In this document: positions 27,593 to 35,429 of the stretch, piece after piece
Layout of the letters: the number at the start of each line of letters is the position of its first letter
How positions within the stretch are numbered: the first letter of the stretch is position 1
From: Candidatus Saccharimonadota bacterium
GTDB lineage: Bacteria > Patescibacteriota > Saccharimonadia > Saccharimonadales > Saccharimonadaceae
DNA length: 62,984 nucleotides
Reading direction: 5' to 3'
Assembly (NCBI GenBank): GCA_017545485.1
Contig: JAFWMY010000016.1
Coordinates: 1-62,984, forward strand
Position numbers and translations under genes: made by a program
Notes under the pieces: model-generated
The model's input: only the letters and a program-made list of their open reading frames with translations
Told to the model about the DNA's origin: nothing
The model's database searches: none

Positions 27593-27925
27593 TTATTTCT
27601 TTGGGGGTGTAATACGGGCTGGGCGACCGTAATCTGGAATGATGATTTGATGCTTTTTATTATGATGGTCGTACAAAGGAATATTTAATTCATGAGCTAA
27701 GGTGTTAACGATAGTGGCGCCGATGCGAAGACCAGTAAAAGAACCAGGACCAGACATAAAAGTGACTTCGCTTATATCTTTCCAATCTTTACCATTTTCT
27801 TGGAGTTTTTCATGTATCCAATTTAGGAGCTTTTCGGCAAGATCGTGACCAAAGTTATAACGGTATTCGCTAGTATCCAATTTGAGGATGGTTTCTGGAG
27901 TGCTAGTATCTAAATATAATTTCAT
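27593..27925 (-). CDS. tsaB: TsaB-like protein, short form
   Basis: 110 residues. The N-terminal sequence LYLDTST and the block MSGPGSFTGLRIGATI are the TsaB signature. TsaB is normally about 220-230 residues, so the second half (the ASKHA-fold lobe) is missing; the frame ends in a basic ARITPPKK tail. TsaB scaffolds TsaD and TsaE in making the t6A modification of tRNA. Short CPR versions are plausible, but truncation of function is possible. Divergent from tsaE with only 16 bp between start codons. Confidence 0.85.
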   Translation of the reverse strand: MKLYLDTSTPETILKLDTSEYRYNFGHDLAEKLLNWIHEKLQENGKDWKDISEVTFMSGPGSFTGLRIGATIVNTLAHELNIPLYDHHNKKHQIIIPDYGRPARITPPKK

Positions 27926-27941
27926 GATATAATATTATACA
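27926..27941. promoter_or_regulatory. Symmetric bidirectional promoter between tsaB and tsaE
   Basis: TATAAT (27928-27933, plus) and its mirror (27934-27939, minus) abut as the palindrome TATAATATTATA. Each box is 8 nt from its ATG. No room remains for separate promoters or ribosome sites. Confidence 0.7.
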
Positions 27942-28343
27942 ATGATTATTAAGTCTGAACAAGAGATGATGGATTTTGGGCGTGATTACGCCAAAAAAAT
28001 CGTAAAACCTGCAGTAATTGAATTGGTTGGTGATGTCGGGGTTGGCAAAACGACTTTTACTAAAGGGTTGGCGGAAGGTTTAGGTGTGCGCGAGGAGGTG
28101 ACGAGTCCGAGTTTTACAATTTCTAAGGTCTATAAGATGGCAGATGGCGGGAATCTGGTACATTTTGATTTTTATCGTTTGCCAGAACCTGGTTTAATGG
28201 CGGAAGATTTAACTGAAAATTTGAATAACCCTGATAACGTGGTTGTGGTTGAATGGGGCGAATCAGTAGTTGATTTGTTGCCGGAAAAACATAATAAAGT
28301 TGAAATAAGATATAATGATGAAGGAAGAGAGGTAATAATATGA
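27942..28343 (+). CDS. tsaE: TsaE, ATPase of t6A synthesis
   Basis: 133 residues with the P-loop GDVGVGKT at 30-37 and the TSPSFTI motif in VTSPSFTISK. The HFDFYRL and WGE segments follow as in the family. TsaE hydrolyses ATP to drive turnover of the TsaBD complex in forming threonylcarbamoyl-adenosine at tRNA position 37. Overlaps murC by 4 nt, so a wall-precursor gene is coupled to it. Confidence 0.93.
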   Translation: MIIKSEQEMMDFGRDYAKKIVKPAVIELVGDVGVGKTTFTKGLAEGLGVREEVTSPSFTISKVYKMADGGNLVHFDFYRLPEPGLMAEDLTENLNNPDNVVVVEWGESVVDLLPEKHNKVEIRYNDEGREVII

Positions 28344-29641
28344 ATATTTATATATCTGGAATATCTGGGACGGGAATGGGCCCTTTGGCATTAATGGCAA
28401 GAGCTGCTGGATTTAACGTGTGCGGGTCGGATCTCGCAAAAGGTGCAATTTATGATGAATTAATTGAAGCAGGGATTGATGTGTTTATCGGTACTCAGGA
28501 TGGAGAATTTTTAAAACAGAAGTTAGAAGATGGGGTAGATTGGTTTGTACATACTTCGGCTTTGCCGGAGGATCATGCAGAGCTAAAATTGGCGCAAGAA
28601 TCTGGAATTAAAGTAACAAAAAGAGATGATTTTACAGCGTTCTTAGTGGATAAACTAGGACTAAAAATGATAGCTGTAGCCGGAACACATGGTAAGACTA
28701 CTACGACTGCAATGATTGTCTGGGCGGCTCTAAAGTCCGATTTGCCAGTATCATATATTGTGGGAACGACTTTGGGATTTGCTCCTTCTGGAGTGTATCA
28801 CAAAGGGGATAAATATTTTGTTTATGAAGCGGATGAGTATGATAAGAATTTTCTAAAGTATCATCCGTGGTTGGCGGTAATACCAGCGGTTTCTTATGAC
28901 CATCCGGATATTTATCCAACAAAAGAGGACTATCTAAAAGCTTTTCAGCAGTTTAGGGAACAGAGTGAGCGCATAATTGAGTTTAAAGATGGCAAGGTAA
29001 TGCAAAAACATGAGGAAGACGGGGAAGTTTATGACGATGAATGCTTGTATAAAGTTGAGGATTTTAAGCTAGCTGGTGAAGCAAGAAGAATGGATGCGGC
29101 ATTGGCAGCAAATGCAGTTTACTATATGGATCAGGAGGAGTTTGAAGAAAAAGGACTTAACGTAAGTTATGATTGTTATAGTTTAATAGCAGATATGAAC
29201 GAATTTCCGGGGGTAGGACGAAGATTTGAAAGACTTCGTGATGGCGTTTATACTGATTATGCGCATCATCCGGAGGAAATTGAAGCAACTATGGAAATTG
29301 CACAAGAAGAGTGTGAGTTGATTGGACGAAAAGGTGTGGTAGTTGTTTATCAACCTCACCAAAATACACGGCAACATGAAGTGCGTGATGGGTATCGTGA
29401 AGCATTCATGGGGGCGACAAAAGTGTTTTGGTTGCCGACATATTTGACGCGGGAAAATCCAGATTTGTCAGTGATTGAACCGGATGAGTTTATTCATAAT
29501 TTGGTTAATTCTGAAGTTGCTGAAGCAGCGGAATTAAACGATGATTTAGCTAAGAAGCTTAGAGAATATGTGGATGAGGGATATTTAGTGATTTTGATGA
29601 CAGCAGGTCCGGCGGACGAGTGGTTTAGAAAAGTATTTTAA
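28340..29641 (+). CDS. murC: UDP-N-acetylmuramate-alanine ligase (MurC/Mpl type)
   Basis: 433 residues. The Rossmann start ISGISGTGMGPLA, the ATP-binding AGTHGKTTTT at about 114-123, the EADEYDKNFL metal/substrate region and the later TDYAHHPEEI are all Mur-ligase marks, the last typical of MurC. It would ligate L-Ala (MurC) or a peptide (Mpl) to UDP-MurNAc. MurC is more likely as murB lies nearby and no other MurC is in the window. Confidence 0.88.
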   Translation: MNIYISGISGTGMGPLALMARAAGFNVCGSDLAKGAIYDELIEAGIDVFIGTQDGEFLKQKLEDGVDWFVHTSALPEDHAELKLAQESGIKVTKRDDFTAFLVDKLGLKMIAVAGTHGKTTTTAMIVWAALKSDLPVSYIVGTTLGFAPSGVYHKGDKYFVYEADEYDKNFLKYHPWLAVIPAVSYDHPDIYPTKEDYLKAFQQFREQSERIIEFKDGKVMQKHEEDGEVYDDECLYKVEDFKLAGEARRMDAALAANAVYYMDQEEFEEKGLNVSYDCYSLIADMNEFPGVGRRFERLRDGVYTDYAHHPEEIEATMEIAQEECELIGRKGVVVVYQPHQNTRQHEVRDGYREAFMGATKVFWLPTYLTRENPDLSVIEPDEFIHNLVNSEVAEAAELNDDLAKKLREYVDEGYLVILMTAGPADEWFRKVF

Positions 29642-29690
29642 AACTAGAATTTTGCCGGGTGGTTGTTGGATGCTAATTGGTACTGACTTT

Positions 29691-30476
29691 TTACTGGTTG
29701 ACCGTTTGGATAACGTGGTCAAATAAACAGGAAACGGTGAGTGGACCAACGCCGCCAATTTCTGGTGTGATTGCAGTTAGGTCTTGACGGTTGCGAACCT
29801 CAGGTGCGAGGTCGCCTTTAATGATACCTTTTTCGCTGGCAGTGCCGGCATCTACAAGAATGGCGCCTGGTTTTATTTGTGAATTAATAATCAACCCCGG
29901 GACGCCCGTGGCAGTTATAATTATATCATATTGGTTAAGCTTTGTCAAGTCAGAGCCACGATGGAATAATGTAACATTATAGCCTGAATTAGTAAACATC
30001 TTATAAAGTGGAGCACCGACTAGTTTGCCACGACCGACTATGGCAATCTTGGCATTTACGAGATTGATATCGTAGCCAGTTAGTAACCAATTAATTGCTG
30101 TTGCTGTTGCAGAGTCATATTTGGCTTTTTCTCCTAATCCATCTACGTCTTTTTCAGGGTTTATGAGATTCGTAAGTGAGTCGGTTTGTGATTTGTCGGA
30201 AATGGGGAGCTGCAGGATAATGGCATTAATGGTCGGGTCGTTATTGGCGGATTTAATTTTTGCTTCAATTTCTTTGGAATCTTTTGCCTGAAAAATTATA
30301 ACATTTATGCCGATGTCTTCGCCGTAATTTTTTTTGAGATTTACATATTTATCTATAACTGGATTGTCGCTGTCGCGAATGATGAGAAGTGTGGGTTTGT
30401 CTTTCATTGCGGCAACTTGGTGGGCTTGACGTTCTTTGATAAAACCAGCTAGCTCTTTACCGTTTAAAATTTTCAT
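29691..30476 (-). CDS. folD: Bifunctional methylenetetrahydrofolate dehydrogenase/cyclohydrolase
   Basis: 261 residues. The catalytic Tyr/Lys region reads DKYVNLKKN, followed by ILQLPIS, the PEKDVDGL motif and the NADP-binding GRGKLVGAPL. A final IGGVGPLTV-type motif is present. It interconverts 5,10-methylene-, methenyl- and 10-formyl-THF. The start overlaps the end of murB by 20 nt, so the pair is co-transcribed. The family is usually 280-290 residues, so this one is slightly compact. Confidence 0.93.
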   Translation of the reverse strand: MKILNGKELAGFIKERQAHQVAAMKDKPTLLIIRDSDNPVIDKYVNLKKNYGEDIGINVIIFQAKDSKEIEAKIKSANNDPTINAIILQLPISDKSQTDSLTNLINPEKDVDGLGEKAKYDSATATAINWLLTGYDINLVNAKIAIVGRGKLVGAPLYKMFTNSGYNVTLFHRGSDLTKLNQYDIIITATGVPGLIINSQIKPGAILVDAGTASEKGIIKGDLAPEVRNRQDLTAITPEIGGVGPLTVSCLFDHVIQTVNQ

Positions 30477-31557
30477 TAGTAATCTCCACAGGCTCTTGTT
30501 CTAGCCAGTAGCCGAATTTATCATATACTTTAGCAATGATTTCGTCGCGAGCTTTAGCAAGATCATTATAAGAGGTCGCAGATTCATTTATTAAAATGAG
30601 AGAAGCTTTTTCATTAACACGAATGCCATGAAGGAGCTCGCCTTTGAAGCCGGCTTGCTCAATAAGCCATCCTGAATTGATACTATAGCCGTTTTTACCT
30701 TTGTATACTGGATAGCCTTTTTCTTTGGCAGTTTCAGCGTCTGGTTCGGAGAGATAAATATTTTTGAAAAATGAACCAGCACTTGCTTTTTCGCGTGGGT
30801 CAGGAATTTTGGAAGCGCGGATTTCGCTGATGATTTTACGGATGTTTGCAGGGCTAAAATCGGTTACGTTGTGTTCGCTAACGTATTTCTCAATTGAATC
30901 ATAGAATGGACGGGGCATTTGTCCTGGTTGTAAGGTTAAGGTGATAGATATTACAAAATAGCGGTTTTTTGCAGTTGTGTTTAGAATGCTTTTACGATAA
31001 GAGAACTGCAAGTCTTCATTAGAAAGTGTGCGAAAAGAATTGGTTTCAGAATCATAAACGTCTATCTCGGTGAGTGTATCGGTAATTTCTTGGCCATAAG
31101 CACCGATGTTTTGAACTGGGGCTGCTCCGGCAAGGCCAGGAATCTTGCTAAGGCCTTCAATACCGGATAAACCTTTACTAGCTGCGTATTCGCAAACATT
31201 ATCCCATGGTTCGCCGCCCATGACTTTAATCTGGATGGGTCCTGCTGACTCTTTTCCCTCTCCAAAATTTTTGCTTTGCAAAACATTTTGGGGCCCCCTT
31301 CCAGAGTCGTCACCCATCCATGTTACGTCCGTGATGCCTCGCATGCGATTAATGATTATAACACCATTAAACCCTTCGTCGTGACCAATTGTATTTGCGC
31401 CACCGCCAAGAACAAATACGGGAAGATTGTAAGTTTTCGCAAATCCATAAGCGTCTGGTATTTCTTCAGGTTTTTCTATTTCGTATACATAGCGGGCAGG
31501 ACCGCCAAGCCGCATAGTGGTAAGACTTGATATTAAGATATTTTCGTTTATTCTCAT
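30457..31557 (-). CDS. murB: UDP-N-acetylenolpyruvoylglucosamine reductase with in-frame palindrome insertion
   Basis: 366 residues from ATG 31557. The FAD-binding region reads TMRLGGPARY, then GGGANT and GLSGIEGLSKIPG..GAAPVQNIGAYGQE, and the catalytic region PREKASAGSFFKN with the late INEKASL glutamate follow. It reduces enolpyruvyl-UDP-GlcNAc to UDP-MurNAc with NADPH. Between WMGDD and IKVMGG there is an extra stretch (SGRGPQNVLQSKNFGEG and KESAGP) not found in usual MurB; it is encoded by a large palindrome at 31232-31320 that keeps the frame. Confidence 0.93.
   Translation of the reverse strand: MRINENILISSLTTMRLGGPARYVYEIEKPEEIPDAYGFAKTYNLPVFVLGGGANTIGHDEGFNGVIIINRMRGITDVTWMGDDSGRGPQNVLQSKNFGEGKESAGPIQIKVMGGEPWDNVCEYAASKGLSGIEGLSKIPGLAGAAPVQNIGAYGQEITDTLTEIDVYDSETNSFRTLSNEDLQFSYRKSILNTTAKNRYFVISITLTLQPGQMPRPFYDSIEKYVSEHNVTDFSPANIRKIISEIRASKIPDPREKASAGSFFKNIYLSEPDAETAKEKGYPVYKGKNGYSINSGWLIEQAGFKGELLHGIRVNEKASLILINESATSYNDLAKARDEIIAKVYDKFGYWLEQEPVEITNENFKR
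31232..31320. repeat. 89-bp interrupted palindrome inserted in murB
   Basis: Four arm pairs nest around a 3-nt loop: TGGATGGGT (31232-31240) with ACCCATCCA (31312-31320), GACTCT (31247-31252) with AGAGTC (31303-31308), CCAAAAT (31262-31268) with ATTTTGG (31285-31291), TTTTGC (31269-31274) with GCAAAA (31278-31283). It resembles the in-frame palindromic elements known from Rickettsia genes. Confidence 0.75.
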
Positions 31558-31572
31558 GTAATGATTATAACA
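31558..31572 (-). promoter_or_regulatory. Leaderless-type promoter of murB-folD
   Basis: Minus-strand TGT-TATAAT plus 6 nt to ATG 31557. Confidence 0.65.
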
Positions 31573-31760
31573 CAGACGCTATTTTCTTTTTAGGAAGTTC
31601 TTCTTTGAAATGATGCGTTTTGTTCCGTAACCGAATACTCCTAGTATAGTGGTTATGCAAATTATAAAAAGCGCTAACCTATTAAAACAATTGAAAAGGT
31701 TTTTATGCTGTGCTATACAGACGAGCAGAAAGTAGGGTTGGGGTTTTATCAAAAATAATA
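31573..31760. other. Intergenic stretch between murB and recA
   Basis: A minus-strand frame ending at 31579 would encode a hydrophobic helix and basic tail (GYGTKRIISKKNFLKRK) but has no ATG or ribosome site, only a TTG near 31750. It may be a decayed membrane gene. Nothing else is seen. Confidence 0.3.
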
Positions 31761-31790
31761 TATAATAAATAAAAGAAAGGTAATACTATT
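31761..31790 (+). promoter_or_regulatory. -10 box and ribosome site of recA
   Basis: TATAAT at 31761-31766 and AAAGAAAGG at 31772-31780, 10 nt before ATG 31791. No palindromic SOS-type operator of the common Gram-positive form is visible. Confidence 0.5.
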
Positions 31791-32828
31791 ATGGCAAAAA
31801 AGGATGCGGTGGAAAAGAAAAATACTAAAGCTGAGGCTTCCAATGATGGAAAGAGTGAGGCATTAAAATTAGCAATTGCGCAGATTACTAAGCAATTTGG
31901 CGACGGTTCAATTATGAAGCTTGGTGAGACTCCGAAAATGGATGTGGAGTTGTTGTCTTCCGGCTCATTATCACTTGATATTGCGCTTGGCGGTGGTTGG
32001 CCAAAAGGGCGTATTATTGAGATTTATGGGCCTGAATCGTCTGGCAAAACGACTTTGGCCTTGCATGCAATTGCGGAAATTCAGAAACAAGGCGGTCAGG
32101 CGGCGTTTATTGATGCGGAGCATGCTTTAGACCCGGCTTATGCAAAGAAGATTGGTGTAGATACAGCAAATCTATTAATTTCACAGCCAGATAATGGCGA
32201 GCAGGCTTTGGAAATCTGCGAGACTTTGGTACGTTCAAATGCAGTGGATTTGATTGTGGTAGATTCCGTAGCGGCGTTGGTGCCACAAGCAGAAATTGAT
32301 GGGGAAATGGGTGATGCGCAGATGGGTTTGCAAGCACGTTTGATGTCGCAAGCGATGAGGAAACTCACTGGAATTATTTCTAAATCACGCGCAACTGTAA
32401 TATTTATTAACCAGATTCGCATGAAAATTGGTGTGATGTTTGGTAACCCTGAAACTACAACTGGTGGTAATGCTCTTAAGTTTTATGCATCGGTGCGAGT
32501 TGATATTAGGAGGATTGGGCAGATTAAGGAAGGCGATAATATTTCAGGGAATAGAACTAAGGTTAAAGTAGTGAAGAATAAAATTGCAGCTCCATTTAGG
32601 ACTGCAGAGTTTGACATTATGTATAACGAGGGGATTTCTAAACCTGGTGATGTTTTGGATCTCGGCGTATCATATGGAATATTAGAAAAATCAGGTGCAT
32701 TTATTAAATATAATGGTGAGACTTTAGGACAAGGTCGTGAGGCGGTGAAAAAACTTTTCCGTGAAAAACCGGAACTTATGAATGAAATTGAAACAAAAGT
32801 TCGCGAGAAAGCTGCAGCGGATGCATAA
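31791..32828 (+). CDS. recA: Recombinase RecA
   Basis: 345 residues. The Walker A GPESSGKT is at 80-87, Walker B is [10 protein letters not shown], and loop L2 with the family signature [11 protein letters not shown] is present. RecA forms the filament for strand exchange and LexA-type signalling. An Asp/Lys-rich N-terminal extension of about 20 residues and a short C-terminus differ slightly from E. coli. The Nudix gene begins inside its last codons, then recX follows, so the three form one operon. Confidence 0.97.
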   Translation: MAKKDAVEKKNTKAEASNDGKSEALKLAIAQITKQFGDGSIMKLGETPKMDVELLSSGSLSLDIALGGGWPKGRIIEIYGPESSGKTTLALHAIAEIQKQGGQAAFIDAEHALDPAYAKKIGVDTANLLISQPDNGEQALEICETLVRSNAVDLIVVDSVAALVPQAEIDGEMGDAQMGLQARLMSQAMRKLTGIISKSRATVIFINQIRMKIGVMFGNPETTTGGNALKFYASVRVDIRRIGQIKEGDNISGNRTKVKVVKNKIAAPFRTAEFDIMYNEGISKPGDVLDLGVSYGILEKSGAFIKYNGETLGQGREAVKKLFREKPELMNEIETKVREKAAADA

Positions 32829-33375
32829 AGACGAATCGTGGCAGATTTATGCGCCGAATAGTTTGCCAATTGCTGGCAAAGGGTGGGATTCGGCGTTGGG
32901 AAATCCGGAAGTTACTGGAGCTGATGCAATTGTGGGTGTTGCTGTAGTGTTTTTATATCGTATGAATAATGGAAATTTAGAGTTGCTTTGGCAAAAACGT
33001 GCAGAGAGTGTGGACCGTTTTCCTGGTTATTATGATATTTCAGCAGGTGGGCATATCAATTTAGGAGAGACGATTACTGATGGGGCGATACGCGAAACTT
33101 TGGAAGAGATCGGTGCAAACATTTCAGCAGAAGATTTACAATTTGCATTTACCAAATCGTTTAATAAGAATAGATTTGCGTGGGTTTTTATGGTGGATTG
33201 GTCTGGCAAGCCAGATGATTTTGTCTTTAATGATAAAGAGGTATCAGAAACTAAATGGGTGCCTTATGACGAAACAGAAGATTTCAGAAAAAAATTTGCA
33301 AAGCCACCTTTGCAAAAAGATGATTTAACGTTTGTTAACCTTGATGATTGGCTAAAAATGCACGGATTAGTTTGA
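32821..33375 (+). CDS. Nudix hydrolase (IPP-isomerase-like subgroup)
   Basis: 184 residues from ATG 32821, which overlaps the recA stop by 8 nt; the longer frame from 32782 is less likely. The Nudix box is complete: [20 protein letters not shown] then IGA. The N-terminal [13 protein letters not shown] and [21 protein letters not shown] pattern resembles isopentenyl-diphosphate isomerase-type Nudix proteins, but without the isomerase Cys/Glu pair. It likely cleaves a nucleoside diphosphate-X compound. Placed between recA and recX, a house-cleaning role for damaged nucleotides is plausible. Confidence 0.87.
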   Translation: MHKDESWQIYAPNSLPIAGKGWDSALGNPEVTGADAIVGVAVVFLYRMNNGNLELLWQKRAESVDRFPGYYDISAGGHINLGETITDGAIRETLEEIGANISAEDLQFAFTKSFNKNRFAWVFMVDWSGKPDDFVFNDKEVSETKWVPYDETEDFRKKFAKPPLQKDDLTFVNLDDWLKMHGLV

Positions 33376-34148
33376 TGGAGATTTATAAATTAAAAGATGA
33401 ATTGCCGGTAAAAAATATTCGGACTAAGACTTCTGATGCGAGGCGGTCTTTGGACTCTGATTTTGGAGTCCTTAAAATAACTGGTTTAAAGCAAGGTGTA
33501 AAGAACCCGAATCGGGTAAATGTATATGTTAATAATGAATACTCTTTTTCGCTTGACGTGACGCAAGTAGTAGATTTTAAGCTGAAAGTTGGTCAGAGTA
33601 TAGATTTGGAGAAATTAGATGAGTTCAAGTCAGCTTCGGAATTTGGTAAGCTTTATCAAAGGACTTTGGAATGGGTTTTGATGCGACCGAGGTCTATAAA
33701 GGAAACTCAGGATTATTTAAATGGAAAACTTAGAATTATTCTTAGAGAACATTTTACTATAAGTGAAGAACAAGCTGGTAAGGGTTTATATATAAACGCT
33801 AGCCGTAATGAGCAAGTTCGGGAAAAATATTCTGAATTTTCTGAGCAAATAATTGAGAGATTAATTTCGCGAGGGTATTTAGATGATTTAAAATTTGCAA
33901 AGTGGTATGTAGAGAATCGTTTCGTGAAAAAAGGTGTGTCGCGAAAAAAGCTAGAGATGGAATTAATTAAAAAAGGAATTAGTAGGGAAATATTAGATGA
34001 AGTTTTGGATGGACGAGATGATGAAGATGAAGTTAAGAAAATGATTGCTAAAAAACGTAATAAATATGACGATGAAAAACTAATAGCATATTTGTGTAGA
34101 CAAGGTTTTTCTTACGATTTAGTAAAAAGAGTTTTAAACGAGGATTAG
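33375..34148 (+). CDS. recX: RecX regulator of RecA
   Basis: 257 residues from ATG 33375, which shares one base with the preceding TGA. The C-terminal three-helix repeats are recognisable (KKGVSRKKLEMELIKKG and ILDEVLD, then AYLCRQGFSYDLVKRVL). RecX binds RecA filaments and limits their extension. The N-terminal 100 residues form a separate region seen in the longer RecX proteins of Firmicutes. It ends convergently, overlapping the PRC-barrel gene by 4 nt. Confidence 0.88.
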   Translation: MEIYKLKDELPVKNIRTKTSDARRSLDSDFGVLKITGLKQGVKNPNRVNVYVNNEYSFSLDVTQVVDFKLKVGQSIDLEKLDEFKSASEFGKLYQRTLEWVLMRPRSIKETQDYLNGKLRIILREHFTISEEQAGKGLYINASRNEQVREKYSEFSEQIIERLISRGYLDDLKFAKWYVENRFVKKGVSRKKLEMELIKKGISREILDEVLDGRDDEDEVKKMIAKKRNKYDDEKLIAYLCRQGFSYDLVKRVLNED

Positions 34149-34735
34149 TCGTCTGTTTCTTCAGCGTTACTTGGAGCGTATCCGGGCTGTTTTTCGCGGA
34201 ATGGATTGACAAAATTTGGGATAAAATCTTCTTTTTCGGCGCGTGCCTTAATAGTTTTTTCTTCATCTTTTACAATGATTTTATAATCAGTTACTTCAGT
34301 TATTTCGCGTCTGTGAATAGTGAGTTCTGGGTCAATAATGGCTTTTATAGCCGGGCGTCTCACGATAATTTGCTGAATTGTAAAATCGTCAGGAGTGATA
34401 GTATAATCTGTGACTTTGCCTAGCTTAGAACCTTTTTTAGTTTCTACTTTTAGGCCAACGATATGAAAGTTTAATGCAAGGATTTTACTGATTTTGACTA
34501 CGTCATCTGCTGAAATTAATTCCTCATCGCTGTCAATTATTAAGCCGAGGTTAGAGTATTCACGGACGGAATTAACATCAAGAATGTTATTATTCTTAAC
34601 ATGATGAGTGAGTTTAAAAGCAATAATTTTGAGTGTATCAGGATTAATAATCGGTTCTGAGGTAACACCAACTGGGGCACCTGTTTGAAGACTAAGTACT
34701 GGTGCGCCGATAAGGCGGCTAGATGTAACTAACAT
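34145..34735 (-). CDS. PRC-barrel domain protein
   Basis: 196 residues from ATG 34735. It contains two PRC-barrel-like units, the first beginning LVTSSRLIGAPVLSLQTGAPVG, the second with ETKKGSKLGKVTDYTITPDDF. PRC barrels occur in RimM, photosynthetic reaction centre H subunits and small stress or sporulation proteins (YlmC/YmxH-like). A short acidic tail ends the protein. The exact role is unknown; RNA-processing ties are possible because truB follows upstream. Confidence 0.8.
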   Translation of the reverse strand: MLVTSSRLIGAPVLSLQTGAPVGVTSEPIINPDTLKIIAFKLTHHVKNNNILDVNSVREYSNLGLIIDSDEELISADDVVKISKILALNFHIVGLKVETKKGSKLGKVTDYTITPDDFTIQQIIVRRPAIKAIIDPELTIHRREITEVTDYKIIVKDEEKTIKARAEKEDFIPNFVNPFREKQPGYAPSNAEETDD

Positions 34736-34750
34736 AAGTTTATTATAACA
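34736..34750 (-). promoter_or_regulatory. Leaderless-type promoter of the PRC-barrel gene
   Basis: Minus-strand TGT-TATAAT plus 6 nt to ATG 34735; the box overlaps the end of truB. Confidence 0.6.
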
Positions 34751-35390
34751 TAGTTGCGTCAGTGATGCTATAATCACCGATTTGAATGCGACGAAGGGCC
34801 GTGAGGTAGGCGCCGGTGCCAAGCTTTTTTCCGAGGTCTTCAGCAAGAGTGCGGATGTAAGTGCCGGAGCTGCAATGGACACGGATTTTAAGCTCTGGAT
34901 AGTTATAGTTTAAGATTTCTATATTATATATAGTTATGTTTCTGGATGGAATGGTGAAATCTTTATTTTGGCGGGCTAATTTATAAGCGCGTTGGCCATT
35001 AATTTTAATAGCACTAAAGCGAGGGGGCGTTTGGGCAATAGTGCCAATAAATGATTGCGTGACAAGTTTGATATTTTCTAGAGTTGGTTGTTTGCTACCT
35101 TGCGTTTTGGTGATTTCTCCTTCCGGGTCGCCAGTTGTAGACGTATAGCCAAGTTTTAAGGTAGCTTCGTAAGTTTTATCAAGTTTAAGAAAGTCGTTAG
35201 ATTTTTTGGTCATTTTTCCTGAGAGTAAAATTAGAAGACCAGTCGCAAAAGGATCAAGAGTACCAGTGTGACCTACTTTTATTTTATGGCAAAATTCATC
35301 GCGCAATTTAGCACGAGCTTTAGCAACGACACCAAAGCTAGAAATGCCGGCAGGTTTGTCTATTAAGATAATTTGATCTTCTGATTCCAT
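34743..35390 (-). CDS. truB: tRNA pseudouridine-55 synthase
   Basis: 215 residues. The catalytic aspartate lies in GHTGTLDPFATGLL, preceded by IDKPAGISSF. Later blocks RFSAIKINGQRAYKLAR and CSSGTYIRTLAEDLG match TruB. It isomerises U55 in the T arm of tRNA. The C-terminal PUA-like domain of E. coli TruB is absent, as in other short bacterial forms. Confidence 0.94.
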   Translation of the reverse strand: MESEDQIILIDKPAGISSFGVVAKARAKLRDEFCHKIKVGHTGTLDPFATGLLILLSGKMTKKSNDFLKLDKTYEATLKLGYTSTTGDPEGEITKTQGSKQPTLENIKLVTQSFIGTIAQTPPRFSAIKINGQRAYKLARQNKDFTIPSRNITIYNIEILNYNYPELKIRVHCSSGTYIRTLAEDLGKKLGTGAYLTALRRIQIGDYSITDATML

Positions 35391-35407
35391 TATTTTATAT
35401 TATATCA
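35391..35407 (-). promoter_or_regulatory. Near-leaderless promoter of truB
   Basis: Minus-strand TGA-TATAAT followed by 8 nt and ATG 35390. Confidence 0.55.
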
Positions 35408-35429
35408 GGAAAATATGAGTGACAAGTAA

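Noticed and set aside
31579-31750. Minus-strand frame with a hydrophobic helix upstream of murB
   Set aside because: No ATG or GTG start, no ribosome site, and it covers the recA and murB promoter region; kept only as a note on the intergenic stretch.
33348-33374. Upstream start for recX
   Set aside because: It would extend into the Nudix gene; ATG 33375 overlapping the TGA by one base is typical coupling for this genome.
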